40,573 nt of DNA from Nitrospiraceae bacterium (GCA_919902665.1 CAKKRK010000045.1:1-40573); one strand, 5' to 3'; shown: positions 7,941 through 15,652, counted from the first letter of the stretch. Made by a program: numbers and translations. The notes: generated by a model from the sequence alone, not told the origin.

Positions 7941-9602
7941 CTATGGCTTATCCGTTGACAGCTTCTTCCCTAGCCGCCTCGCCAATCGCACCATGCCGGG
8001 CGATCGATCACTGGGGCTGAGGAGCACGTTCAGGACATGAAGCTGGCTTTGATCGGCAAAGGCAGCGGCAAGGTTCTGTTCAAATTCCCGCTGCGTCCCT
8101 ACGCGCGAGCCTCTTCCGCCTCCGATCAGGTCGCACACTTTGTCATACTGCCATTCATGCACATCGTTAAAGGGGCCCTCCAAAATCTCGCGCTCCGTCG
8201 AATAGCCTCGGTTATTCAAAATAATGACAATCGGAGCTTGCCCGTAGCGCACGCAGCTGGCCAACTCTGTCCCGGTCATTTGAAAGGCGCCGTCTCCCAC
8301 CAGGACGATGGGCCGCAGGCTGGGGTCGGCAAATGAGGCACCTAAGGCTGCGGGAACGGCAAACCCCATCGAGGTGTAATAGGCCGGTGACAGAAACTCA
8401 AACCGGTGGCGCACATGCAAATCCGCAGCGGCGAAGAGCGATTCACCCACATCGGCAATCACGACCGTCTTTTCCGTCAAGACTGTATCAAGATGGCGGA
8501 AGAGTCCGCCGAGCGTTACTGGTGCATCTGGGTCTGGTGTCGCCGGTTCTGGAAAGGTTTGAACCGGGAACAGCCGCTGGGAATGAGAAAAGGAGGGAAG
8601 CGGAGATTTCACAAGACCTTGGACAAAGTCCTGGAATCGAATCGATTCATACCGATGGTGTTTGATGGCGACGCGGTCGGCGGTGGCATGGATGGTGCGG
8701 CCCTCTGATAGTAAGGGCGACGTGGCATCGAGGTCTTCCACATCAGATAGAACAGATCCCAGGATCAGGAGGCAGTCGGAATCGTTGATGAAGTGCTGCA
8801 CTTCATCACGTCCAATGAGCCCGCCATAGACACCGACATAGAGCGGGTGATCCTCTCGGATAATCGATTTACCAAGTAGGGTCGAGGCGATGGGAATGTT
8901 GAGTCGCTCCACTAAACGAGTCAAGTCATCTTGCAGGCCAAATCGACCGACCTCTGCGCCCACCAGCATGGCCGGCTTCTTGGCCGACGCGAGCATGAGT
9001 CGTACTTCACTGATCGCTTCTTCGAGAGCAGCCGGGTCACTCGGCGTGTCCTCGATGCAGATCGGTTTTAGGCCACCCATGAGTGGACAGTGGACCATGT
9101 CTCTGGGAATTTCGATATAAATGGGACGGCGATAGCGGAGGAGGGCGGCAAAGGCCCGATCCATCTCTCGTTCGGCGGTCAGGGGATCATCCAACGTCAC
9201 GGCGGCCACGGTCATCCGCTCGAAGACTTCTCGTTGCGTGGAAAAATCCCGAACCATATGATGCAAGTAGGGAGTGCGAGTTCGTTCAGACAGACCAGGT
9301 GAGCCTGTCAGCAGGACCACCGGCGAGCGTTCCGCATAGGCGCAGGCGATGGCGTTGACGGTATTGAGCCCGCCGACGCAGTAGGTCACGCAGACGGCCC
9401 CAATGCCGTTGATGCGAGCATAGGCGTCTGCCGCGAAGCCGGCGCAGTCCTCCCGCGTGGTTCCGATGTGCGTGATCGGCGAGGCCTCGATGAGTTGATA
9501 GAGAGAGAGGACATAGTCACCGGGAATGCCAAAAATATGGCGAACGCCCAGGCGATACAGGCGATCCAACACAGCAGAACCAATGGTAGCTTTGTCGCCC
9601 AT
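7941..9602 (-). CDS. ThDP-dependent 2-keto acid decarboxylase (pyruvate/indolepyruvate decarboxylase family)
   Basis: A 553-residue thiamine-diphosphate enzyme of the PDC/IPDC family, which removes CO2 from a 2-keto acid to give an aldehyde. The cofactor-activating Glu51 is in TREDCAGFAADAYAR. The paired histidines (YLHHMV, 114-115) that mark decarboxylases rather than acetolactate synthases are present. The C-terminal ThDP/Mg motif runs GDGAFQMTGTELA to ILNNRGYS. The order PYR, central and PP domains is complete. The gene stands alone on the minus strand, divergent from rlmI. Pyruvate, phenylpyruvate or indolepyruvate are all possible substrates and the sequence alone does not decide. Confidence 0.85.
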   Translation of the reverse strand: MGDKATIGSAVLDRLYRLGVRHIFGIPGDYVLSLYQLIEASPITHIGTTREDCAGFAADAYARINGIGAVCVTYCVGGLNTVNAIACAYAERSPVVLLTGSPGLSERTRTPYLHHMVRDFSTQREVFERMTVAAVTLDDPLTAEREMDRAFAALLRYRRPIYIEIPRDMVHCPLMGGLKPICIEDTPSDPAALEEAISEVRLMLASAKKPAMLVGAEVGRFGLQDDLTRLVERLNIPIASTLLGKSIIREDHPLYVGVYGGLIGRDEVQHFINDSDCLLILGSVLSDVEDLDATSPLLSEGRTIHATADRVAIKHHRYESIRFQDFVQGLVKSPLPSFSHSQRLFPVQTFPEPATPDPDAPVTLGGLFRHLDTVLTEKTVVIADVGESLFAAADLHVRHRFEFLSPAYYTSMGFAVPAALGASFADPSLRPIVLVGDGAFQMTGTELASCVRYGQAPIVIILNNRGYSTEREILEGPFNDVHEWQYDKVCDLIGGGRGSRVGTQREFEQNLAAAFADQSQLHVLNVLLSPSDRSPGMVRLARRLGKKLSTDKP

Positions 9603-9765
9603 TCTTCATTTATCCTCACAGGAACGATTGTACTGCTCTGGTGTCAGGAAAACATACTGACCGGGGTTCGTCAAGCAATGAGCGTGTGATGATCGGGCTG
9701 ACGACAGCCGGCATGTGACCACTCTCGCAGAGAGTTCGCTACACCATGTTACAGGAGATACGACG

Positions 9766-10941
9766 ATGACACCGATGGCCCAGGTTCGCCTTACGACACT
9801 ACGGATCCCGGAGGGGCGACCGCTCTGGCTCTTTGCCGGTCATGTCGGACCGCTCGTCGGTCAAGCAGCCGCTGGGGATCTGGTTGATGTCCTGACCCCT
9901 GACGGGCAATTCTACGGCCGTGGTCTCTATAACCCTGCTTCAAAAATCCGTGTCCGTCTCCTGACCTTCGAGGATGAACCCATCGACGAGGCGTTCTGGC
10001 GAGGGCGAATCCAACAGGCGATCCGTCTCCGGCAGCGAGTGGTCACCCAGTCCAATGCCTATCGGTTGATTTATGCTGAAGGCGATCGACTGCCGGGGTT
10101 GATCGTGGATCGGTACGATCAGCTGCTGGTCATGCAGTGCTTGTCGTTCGGCATGGATGGCCGGAAGGAACTCTTGGCCGACATACTGATGAAGGAATTG
10201 AATCTGACAAGGGTCTATCTACGGAATGAAGCCAAGAGCCGTCAACTCGAAGGGCTGCCTCTCGAACGGAGGTTTCTCTGCGGCAGCGGCCCGACGCAAG
10301 TGGAGATTCACGAAGGGGCTGCAAAGTTTCTCGTGGATGTCGAGAAAGGTCAGAAGACCGGCTGGTTTTGCGATCAACGGGAAAATCGGTTGGCGACGGC
10401 CAAGCTGGCAGCAGGTGCCGAGGTGCTGGAAGTGTTTTGCCACACCGGTGCATTCGGCATTCATGCCGCGCTCGCTGGAGCCGTATCGGTGGAAGGCCTT
10501 GATGTCAGTCTAGACACACTGGCCATGGCCCGAACACAGGCCACAATGAACAAGGTGGAGAATCGTTGCATCTATCGACAAGCTGATGCGTTTGAGGAAA
10601 TGCGCAAGCTGGTGAAGGCGGGGAGACGCTATGATCTGGTGATCCTCGATCCTCCGGCCTTCGCCCGGAGCCAACAGGCCTTGGCTGGGGCATTGACTGG
10701 GTATAAGGATGTTAATCTACTGGGCTTGAAGCTGCTGAAGCCGGAAGGGTTTCTCGTCACGAGTTCCTGCTCCCATCCTGTCTCTGAAGAAGATCTCTGG
10801 AAGAGCATCCGCCTTGCAGCTCGTGATGCCAAGCGAGAGATTCGATTGATTGAACAGCGGGGTCAAAGTTCCGACCATCCCATTCTCGCCAGTATGCCGG
10901 AGACCCGGTATCTAAAGTGTTTTATTGTGCAGGTGTTGTAG
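9766..10941 (+). CDS. rlmI: 23S rRNA (cytosine-C5) methyltransferase, RlmI type
   Basis: A 391-residue class I SAM-dependent methyltransferase with an N-terminal PUA domain (about residues 5-80), the layout of RlmI, which makes m5C in 23S rRNA. SAM motif I is VLEVFCHTGAFG (220-231), motif IV is LDPPAFARS (294-302) and the catalytic motif VI is TSSCSHPVS (Cys335). The start is ATG at 9766 with AGGAG at 9753-9757; a GTG at 9715 would add 17 residues but has no ribosome-binding site. The length fits the E. coli enzyme (about 396). The gene is monocistronic as far as can be seen. Confidence 0.88.
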   Translation: MTPMAQVRLTTLRIPEGRPLWLFAGHVGPLVGQAAAGDLVDVLTPDGQFYGRGLYNPASKIRVRLLTFEDEPIDEAFWRGRIQQAIRLRQRVVTQSNAYRLIYAEGDRLPGLIVDRYDQLLVMQCLSFGMDGRKELLADILMKELNLTRVYLRNEAKSRQLEGLPLERRFLCGSGPTQVEIHEGAAKFLVDVEKGQKTGWFCDQRENRLATAKLAAGAEVLEVFCHTGAFGIHAALAGAVSVEGLDVSLDTLAMARTQATMNKVENRCIYRQADAFEEMRKLVKAGRRYDLVILDPPAFARSQQALAGALTGYKDVNLLGLKLLKPEGFLVTSSCSHPVSEEDLWKSIRLAARDAKREIRLIEQRGQSSDHPILASMPETRYLKCFIVQVL

Positions 10942-11285
10942 CGGAAGGATAGCGCGGCATTCCCGTCTCGCTGCGATTGGGACCTATGTGCAGCGCTGGA
11001 GGCGATGGGTGCGGGCGAGATTTGTAAGGAGAGGTGCGCATTGGTTGGAGCGTGGAGGTCGAATTGACGCCCAGGGTGTCGTGGGTTGGCTTACGTTGTA
11101 CAAAAGACTTCAACATTCATCTTTTTGAGGAGATGTGACGATAGGTATGGAGCTCCATCGCGCACCAACCATGGTTTTCTGCTTAGACAGGTGAAGGAAG
11201 AGCGGTTAAGAGGTCTGGTGCCAGTCGACTGCACGGATGCTTATGGCCAAGGAGCGCCCGGATGGCGAAGCCCGTCCTGCAATCC
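10942..11285. other. Intergenic stretch without a recognised gene
   Basis: 344 bases after rlmI. Only short frames are open. One plus-strand frame ends at 11131 with a peptide containing TPRVSWVGL and FNIHLFEEM, which reads like the end of a lost protein, but I do not recognise it. No clear promoter or terminator is seen. Confidence 0.4.
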
Positions 11286-11522
11286 TTATGCGGCTGTTAG
11301 AATTGCTTTCCGGAGTGAAGCCGAGACTGTGATGGGTAAGAAAAGGCTCTTGGGGTAGAGGTAGTCTTCTCCAGACTCATCGACCACGCGAACTTGGCCG
11401 TGCTTGAGTGCTCCCGCATCGGGAATGGCGACATAGACCTTGCGTTTTTCAAGAGAGGCCGCGTATCCCTTATTCTCGACGCAAATCAAAAACCGTGACG
11501 TAGTAAGATTGGGCTTCGGCAT
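11286..11522 (-). CDS. Conserved small protein of unknown function
   Basis: A 78-residue protein. The pattern FLICVENKGYAASLEKRKVY, then a Gly-Val-rich link and DESGEDYLYP before a hydrophobic end, recalls a small conserved bacterial family seen in cyanobacteria and others; no function is known to me. It looks like a small beta-barrel (SH3-like) fold. The ribosome-binding site GAGGAC (complement of 11528-11533) overlaps the stop of the upstream 76-aa gene, so translation of the two is probably coupled. It lies in an accessory region next to gene fragments. Confidence 0.65.
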   Translation of the reverse strand: MPKPNLTTSRFLICVENKGYAASLEKRKVYVAIPDAGALKHGQVRVVDESGEDYLYPKSLFLPITVSASLRKAILTAA

Positions 11523-11531
11523 ATGGTGTCC

Positions 11532-11762
11532 TCAGAGTAGTTGCTTGATCTTGTATTCCTTCCGACCTATTCCCGTGGCCTCATACCAGTGAACTTCCGC
11601 GAGATGGATGGAGCCATCGGAAAGGCGGACTTTAGCGATGCCCTTCCGCTTGCGCCAACGTCCTCTGCCATAAAACTTCCGAAGCCTGGAGATCTCACGG
11701 ATTTGAGACCCAACCGCGAAGGTTTCAATCTGCGTGATTGGGCCGAGCAACTCGAAATGCAC
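11532..11762 (-). CDS. Conserved small basic protein of unknown function
   Basis: A 76-residue protein starting with GTG. The central part is strongly basic (RLRKFYGRGRWRKRKG) and is followed by AKVRLSDGSIHLAEVHWYEA and GIGRKEYKIK. I recognise this as a recurring small bacterial family without an assigned role. It precedes the 78-aa gene by 9 bases on the same strand; the pair could be a two-gene cassette such as a toxin-antitoxin system, but only the gene arrangement supports that. A plus-strand open frame crosses it (from 11541) and is partly its antisense shadow. Confidence 0.65.
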   Translation of the reverse strand: MHFELLGPITQIETFAVGSQIREISRLRKFYGRGRWRKRKGIAKVRLSDGSIHLAEVHWYEATGIGRKEYKIKQLL

Positions 11763-11779
11763 GAGGCCATCGTCCCAAA

Positions 11780-12227
11780 GTCATGTGGTATCAGTCAATG
11801 GGAAAAGCGCGTGCTGCACCGCGTGACCTACGTCGAGCGCGTGCCGCCTCCCATCGCTTCCCGCCCGCTTTTCACCACCTCCAACAACGTGCCCACGCCG
11901 CTCAACGTTCAGGGCAACGCGGAACTGATCCGGCTCGTCGTCGCTCAGATTCCCACGAACACCACAGCGCGCACCCGCCTCATCGTCGGCAACGCGGTGG
12001 CTGCTGCCATCAATCCCTCGTCCACCGCACCCGGCGTGTATCCCGCTTCCGCCCTTGAGGCCATCGTGCCGTGGTGGCGCTCCTTCCTCGACCGGGCTCG
12101 ACCAAACTCAAACGGAACGATCTTCGATCCCGCCGCCGCCGCCCTCCTCCAATCCCTCGTCTCCCGCACCACCACTTACCTCTACAACGGCTTCGCCACC
12201 AAGGCCTTCACCGACATCCATGGCTAA
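11780..12227 (+). pseudogene. C-terminal fragment of an unidentified protein
   Basis: An open stretch encoding about 148 residues up to a TAA/TAG-type end, with a coherent C-terminal look: WEKRVLHRVTYVERVPPP, TRLIVGNAVAAAINPSS, then LQSLVSRTTTYLYNGFATKAF. No start codon with a ribosome-binding site precedes it, and the upstream part of the frame is antisense to the 76-aa gene. Codon use is unlike the neighbours (many CCC, CTC, TCC and CGC codons). I read it as the broken 3' end of a larger acquired gene. The family is unknown. Confidence 0.5.
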
Positions 12228-12285
12228 GTTTTACCAAAGGTGCGAGCTAACGATGGGGGTTGGATCTTGAATCGGGTGTCGTGCA

Positions 12286-12309
12286 GGAAGGAAGATCGGT
12301 CTTCCTTCC
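12286..12309. repeat. Perfect 10-bp inverted repeat
   Basis: GGAAGGAAGA and its complement are separated by TCGG, giving a tight hairpin. No T-run follows on either strand, so it is not a standard terminator. It sits between the fragment ending at 12227 and the first cassette. Confidence 0.6.
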
Positions 12310-12455
12310 AATACCTCGCCTGACGATACGCAGCTTCGGCTGCTATCTGGGCAGCGAGATGCGGGAGGCAGTAAGAAGTAAGGGGTTGGATACGGATTCT
12401 GGCTTCTCAAGGAGAGCTGCTCTGGGATGGATGTCAAGGATCGAGAAAAATAGAA

Positions 12456-12732
12456 TGTGCCGAGAGTCCTTTATTGAGGTGCAGGTACAAGTCAACGGGG
12501 CTCCATTGTGGTTCATCCTTTCATGCCCACCCCGATCACAATGAGCACCGCATAGTCCTGCTTCGTGCAGTCCTCGACCGGAGACATCGCTCCACCAGGT
12601 GCAACGGGAAATGCTGACTGCTTCGCGTGAGCCGGTGAGCACGCACCACCCAGCGTCGCCGGTGTACCGCGCGTGGGCCGGTTGGTTGCTTCATGATCAC
12701 CTGAGAATAAACAAACACTCCCGACCCCTTTT
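12456..12732. repeat. Cassette A: inverted-repeat-bounded element with a gene remnant
   Basis: About 277 bases bounded on the left by a degenerate copy (CGAGAGTCCTTTATTG) and on the right by an inverted copy (CACTCCCGACCCCTTTTA) of the motif GGGGTCGGGAGTCTTTTAT. The inside is largely alignable with cassette B (13561-13843) and with the 3' end of the gene at 14370-15083. It could be a miniature element related to REP-associated (Y1) transposases; no transposase is present. Confidence 0.6.
12513..12674 (-). pseudogene. Remnant of the 14370-15083 gene, C-terminal part (copy A)
   Basis: Read on the minus strand, this encodes TPATLGGACSPAHAKQSA, then FPVAPGGAMSPVEDCTKQDY and AVLIVIGVGMKG before a TGA. 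It matches the last 50 or so residues of the 237-aa protein at 14370-15083 almost residue for residue. The upstream two thirds of the gene are missing. The reading frame has stayed open, so decay is recent or the piece is still translated. Confidence 0.75.
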
Positions 12733-12764
12733 ATTCAACTTCTCAGATTACGGAGATGACACTC

Positions 12765-12793
12765 TGACGACACGGCGCACCGCCGTGTCGTCA
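12765..12793. terminator. Perfect 13-bp hairpin downstream of the 139-aa gene
   Basis: TGACGACACGGCG pairs fully with CGCCGTGTCGTCA around a CAC loop. It lies 76 bases past the minus-strand stop of the small secreted protein gene. There is no T-run on the minus strand, so it could stabilise the 3' end or act as a repeat element rather than a Rho-independent terminator. Confidence 0.45.
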
Positions 12794-12868
12794 GCAATCT
12801 ACCAGGCGCCACGTTAGGAATGGCCTACACTGGCCAACCAACCGGAGCCATCTCTATCCTGCCCTCAA

Positions 12869-13288
12869 TCATTTTCCTACTTTCAAGAGCCATCCGTCGC
12901 CGCGCTCACAGAGGCTGGGGCCTTTCCCTGTAATAGCAACTCTGATGAAGCTGCCTTTGGCCGAGGCGGGGATCTTGCCGCTGACTAGAAACCCACCGAA
13001 GTGAGGCGTCACGGTGACCGGGACGTTTTCGTCCTTGATCATCACCGTAATAGTTTTGGGAAATGTCGACTTGGATGCCACAAACGAAAATGCCGATTGC
13101 GGCGCGACTTCTATATTGTTGTCTGTTTGTGAGTATGGCTTCGGCAGGAACGTGGAAAACGATACGCCGTCGCAACCATCCACGCTGCCAGAGCCGGAAG
13201 GGGCTGAATCATAGCCGGCTCGGACATCGCCGATGTTGCCGAAGGCACTCAGTACTATAACGATCGCTAGGGCATATAGAACATTCAC
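12869..13288 (-). CDS. Small secreted protein, paralogue of 20991-21407
   Basis: A 139-residue exported protein. The start is GTG at 13286-13288, with GAGG 7 bases upstream and a signal peptide directly after it (NVLYALAIVIVLSAFGNIGDVRAG). The mature part is beta-rich, with CDGVSFSTFLPKPYS, VPVTVTPHFGGFLVSGKIP and the end ERGDGWLLKVGK. Two cysteines (in DGCDG and SLCERG) could form a disulfide. It aligns over its full length with the 138-aa protein at 20991-21407, including FSTF, PVTVT, KGS.IR and the DGWLLKVG end. The family is not known to me; an immunoglobulin-like or C2-like sandwich is possible. Confidence 0.75.
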   Translation of the reverse strand: MNVLYALAIVIVLSAFGNIGDVRAGYDSAPSGSGSVDGCDGVSFSTFLPKPYSQTDNNIEVAPQSAFSFVASKSTFPKTITVMIKDENVPVTVTPHFGGFLVSGKIPASAKGSFIRVAITGKGPSLCERGDGWLLKVGK

Positions 13289-13395
13289 GATGATACCTCG
13301 CTGTTGATTGTTGATAGTGGCCAGGATGGCGGGGATCGATGAGTATGGTCTATTGTGTAATCCCTGAGGGGGAAAAAGCAAACCTCGGATGACTC

Positions 13396-13553
13396 GCAGG
13401 GACCGGGGTGAGCGGCTCGCTCGTTGTGGAGACCCTGCACTTTGCCGACGGGAGCATCGCGAATCTGGCTGACTGTTTCTTTCGAATCAAGCCCCGACGG
13501 TGGCGAATCCGCTGACGGATCAAACCGTGCCGGAGAATGCGACGTGTAGCTTC
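13396..13553 (+). pseudogene. Frameshifted fragment of an RTX/cadherin-like protein
   Basis: The plus strand reads GVSGSLVVETLHFADGSIAN followed by LADCFF, and then, after a frameshift, NQAPTVANPLTDQTVPEN and ATCSF. These match adjacent parts of the giant RTX protein near 32490-32620 (NGSLVVSALEFADGNLVNL then NQAPMVAVPVLDQTAAED). It is therefore the broken remains of a second gene of that type, cut on the right where cassette B begins. No start or stop context of a live gene is present. Confidence 0.75.
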
Positions 13554-13560
13554 GGATGGA

Positions 13561-13843
13561 TAAAAGGTACCGGGAGTCTTTTATTGCAGTCGACGCGCAA
13601 GTTGTCGGTGTGCCACCGCGGTTCAGTTGTCCACGCCTATACCGATCACAATGAGCACCGCATAGTTCTGCTTCGTGCGGCCTTTGACCGGAGGTGTTGC
13701 GCCTCCATGCGCAACGGGAAACGCCGTCTGCTTCGCGTGAGCTGGTGAGCACGTGCTACCCACTGCCGCCGGTGTCTAGCGCGTGGGCCGGTGGGTTGCT
13801 ACATGGTCAAACGAGAATAAATAAAGATTCCCGACCCCTTTAC
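13561..13843. repeat. Cassette B: inverted-repeat-bounded element with a gene remnant
   Basis: About 283 bases from ACCGGGAGTCTTTTATTG on the left to ATTCCCGACCCCTTTA on the right, the same inverted ends and the same interior as cassette A. Inside, copy B of the secreted-protein remnant reads leftwards. The left end touches the RTX fragment, which suggests insertion into it. Confidence 0.6.
13623..13775 (-). pseudogene. Remnant of the 14370-15083 gene, C-terminal part (copy B)
   Basis: The minus strand encodes TPAAVGSTCSPAHAKQTA, FPVAHGGATPPVKGRTKQNY and AVLIVIGIGVDN before TGA, matching the end of the 237-aa protein. A TAG stands directly upstream in frame (13776-13778), at the place of a Tyr codon in the intact gene. 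The Cys of EGCTKQ is Arg here, so this copy has decayed further than copy A. Confidence 0.75.
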
Positions 13844-13852
13844 TGAAACTTC

Positions 13853-14026
13853 TTACCGCGCAGCAACAGTCTGGGACTCACGGGCTGCCAGACTCTTCCG
13901 TCGATTATTGGAAATGGTACGGTCGATCATGGCCCCGCAGTTGATGCATTTCCATGCATAGAACACCAGAAAGAAATCTGAGAACCGCTCTAGCATCATC
14001 ATCTCTGTACACTTCGGACATTTCAT
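13853..14026 (-). CDS. Small zinc-ribbon protein (57 aa)
   Basis: A 57-residue protein with two CxxC knuckles, MKCPKC at the start and CINCG at residues 27-31, which would bind one zinc. The tail is basic (NNRRKSLAARES). The start ATG (14024-14026) has a strong GAGGAGG about 5 bases upstream. Small proteins of this kind, with CPxC, a Trp-x-Cys and a second CxxCG, are frequent in Nitrospira-like genomes; their role is unknown (nucleic acid or protein contact is possible). It sits between cassette B and a solo copy of the cassette end motif. Confidence 0.75.
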   Translation of the reverse strand: MKCPKCTEMMMLERFSDFFLVFYAWKCINCGAMIDRTISNNRRKSLAARESQTVAAR

Positions 14027-14210
14027 TGATCCCTCCTCGGGTGGTTAGGCTCATTGCTATCAGCGATGTAAAGCAAGAGCTGCGCCAAATTGTCAGATGT
14101 CAACATCTCAAGGATTCAAGACGTACGTAGTTAAACTGAGCATGGATTGTTGTCAAAATTGACGGTGCGAAGATATGAATCTGTCAATGGTTTGTCAGGT
14201 TGTGTCAGAA

Positions 14211-14240
14211 AATAAAGGGGTCGGGACTCTTTATATGACG
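14211..14240 (+). repeat. Solo copy of the GGGGTCGGGAGTCTTTTAT-type end motif
   Basis: AATAAAGGGGTCGGGACTCT followed by TTATATGACG. It is about 105 bases left of another degenerate copy (14317-14340, CTGGGAGTCTTTCGTTGAGG) which adjoins the 3' end of the 237-aa gene. It may be a relic of the cassette-forming element. Confidence 0.55.
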
Positions 14241-14369
14241 TCATGGTGTCAGTTGCCGAATCAGCTATCCCTTGCACGCGCTGTTCCTGATTCGTCACAG
14301 AGAGGTTGGAGATGAGCTGGGAGTCTTTCGTTGAGGTCGCCGCGCAAGCTGTCGATGCGCCACCACGGT

Positions 14370-15083
14370 TCAGTCTTCCACGCCCATGCCGATTACGATG
14401 AGCACCGCATAGTCTTGCTTCGTGCAGCCCTCGACTGGAGGCATCGCGCCTCCTGGCGCAACTGGAAATGCCGCCTGCTTTGCATTAGCTGGCGAGCATG
14501 AACCACCCACTGCCGCCGGTATATAGCGCGCGGAACGGCAGGCTAGGTGGGTCACGTCGTAGAGTGTTGCGCCTTGGTCGAGCTCCCAGCGCCTATCACC
14601 GCGGCTATCGGCCGGATGAATCGTCAGCACGGCCGTCACTTTGCGGGTCCCCGTGACCACATATTTCCCGGGAGGGAGTGGAATGGTTGGTTGCTCCATG
14701 ATCAAGCCATGTTCCTCAAGCCACCAGTCCGTCTCGTCGAATTTCCAGCGAGCCGGGGCGAGGCCACCGGAATTTGCGAGTGATGGATAACGGTTTAGCT
14801 TCACGCCTCGAGGGCCTGGGTCCAGCGGCCACAGACCCCACAATTGCGCGTCGTTCCCAGAGCTCGCATCTGGATTACCCAAAGCTGCGATGTATTGGGT
14901 CGAGATACGCCTGAATTTGGTCTGGCCTCCGCCTGCGGCATACAGCGTCTGAGCTACGACGGAGATCGTCACCAGTAACACAGCTGCAATGCAGGTGCGG
15001 TGAAAGAGGCGCTGCATACTTCTGGTGCGTCCCGACCGCTGTCCGGAGATGCGGATTCTGATCGTCCTGAGTAGTGACATCAT
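14370..15083 (-). CDS. Conserved secreted protein of unknown function (parent of cassette remnants)
   Basis: A 237-residue exported protein. After a basic start (or from an internal ATG at 15015-15017) comes a signal peptide (TCIAAVLLVTISVVAQTLYA). The mature part holds QYIAALGNPDASSGNDAQLW, GLWPLDPGPRGVKLNRYP, WWLEEHGLIMEQP, LPPGKYVVTG and a C-terminal part with CRSARYIPAAVGGSCSPA and CTKQDYAVLIVIG. Three to four cysteines suggest disulfides. I recall similar hypothetical proteins from Nitrospira but no function. Two decayed copies of its 3' end lie to the left. The 5' end may overlap the divergent SEC-C frame, which argues for the shorter start. Confidence 0.7.
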   Translation of the reverse strand: MMSLLRTIRIRISGQRSGRTRSMQRLFHRTCIAAVLLVTISVVAQTLYAAGGGQTKFRRISTQYIAALGNPDASSGNDAQLWGLWPLDPGPRGVKLNRYPSLANSGGLAPARWKFDETDWWLEEHGLIMEQPTIPLPPGKYVVTGTRKVTAVLTIHPADSRGDRRWELDQGATLYDVTHLACRSARYIPAAVGGSCSPANAKQAAFPVAPGGAMPPVEGCTKQDYAVLIVIGMGVED

Positions 15084-15186
15084 CGCGCGACATTCCTTTC
15101 AGGGCGGTGGAGCAACCATCAGATCGCCACCATCTTTTACCAGCCCAGCCATAGCGATATCCAGAAAGACATCAACTCCACGACGG

Positions 15187-15573
15187 GGGCTCGGCTATGA
15201 CTATCTTGCGGAGGTGTGGAACGAGTACAGGCCTGATGAACTCGATGAGGATTTTGGAGCGTTGCTGATGACGCTCAGCTTCTTTACATCTCCGAAACTT
15301 GCCGAAGCCTACCATCAGGAAACAAAGGGGACGGGGAATTTGGAGCAGCTTGCTCAATCGGTGATTGAGATCTTCCCCGATGCGATGCGTAAGTACGCGC
15401 ACCTGGGACAATTGATTTATCAGGCACGACTCGAAATGGGCGATCTCGATCTCGCGCCCTCGGACTACACCAAGGTTGGGCGCAATGATTCCTGTCCCTG
15501 CGGGAGTGGGAAAAAGTTCAAGCAGTGTTGTCGCGCAAAGGAAGGAACGGGCTCAGGTCCAGTCTTCCACTGA
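15187..15573 (+). CDS. SEC-C motif protein, possibly 5'-truncated or frameshifted
   Basis: The C-terminus carries a SEC-C zinc motif (VGRNDSCPCGSGKKFKQCC), as in the tail of SecA and many small proteins. The preceding 90 residues (DELDEDFGALLMTLSFFTSP, AEAYHQETKGTGNLEQLAQS) form a helical domain. The frame stays open back to 15025, but that part is antisense to the secreted-protein gene and has no coding look. In another frame, 15105-15195 reads IATIFYQPSHSDIQKDINST, which resembles real protein, so a frameshift near 15190 is possible. No good start with a ribosome-binding site is seen. Confidence 0.55.
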   Translation, partial: GLGYDYLAEVWNEYRPDELDEDFGALLMTLSFFTSPKLAEAYHQETKGTGNLEQLAQSVIEIFPDAMRKYAHLGQLIYQARLEMGDLDLAPSDYTKVGRNDSCPCGSGKKFKQCCRAKEGTGSGPVFH

Positions 15574-15652
15574 CAGGCTGTGTTGCTGAGAGTGCTCGTA
15601 CTCAGGAGGACTGAGACAGACAGAGGTGGTGGGTTTCGTCTATACTCGGCAC

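Noticed and set aside
12536-12718. 60-codon minus-strand frame in cassette A
   Set aside because: It reads Arg-rich and lies in a different frame from the remnant that matches the 237-aa protein.
13285-13752. 155-codon minus-strand frame over cassette B
   Set aside because: It runs out of frame through the secreted-protein remnant and the RTX fragment, and has no coherent domain.
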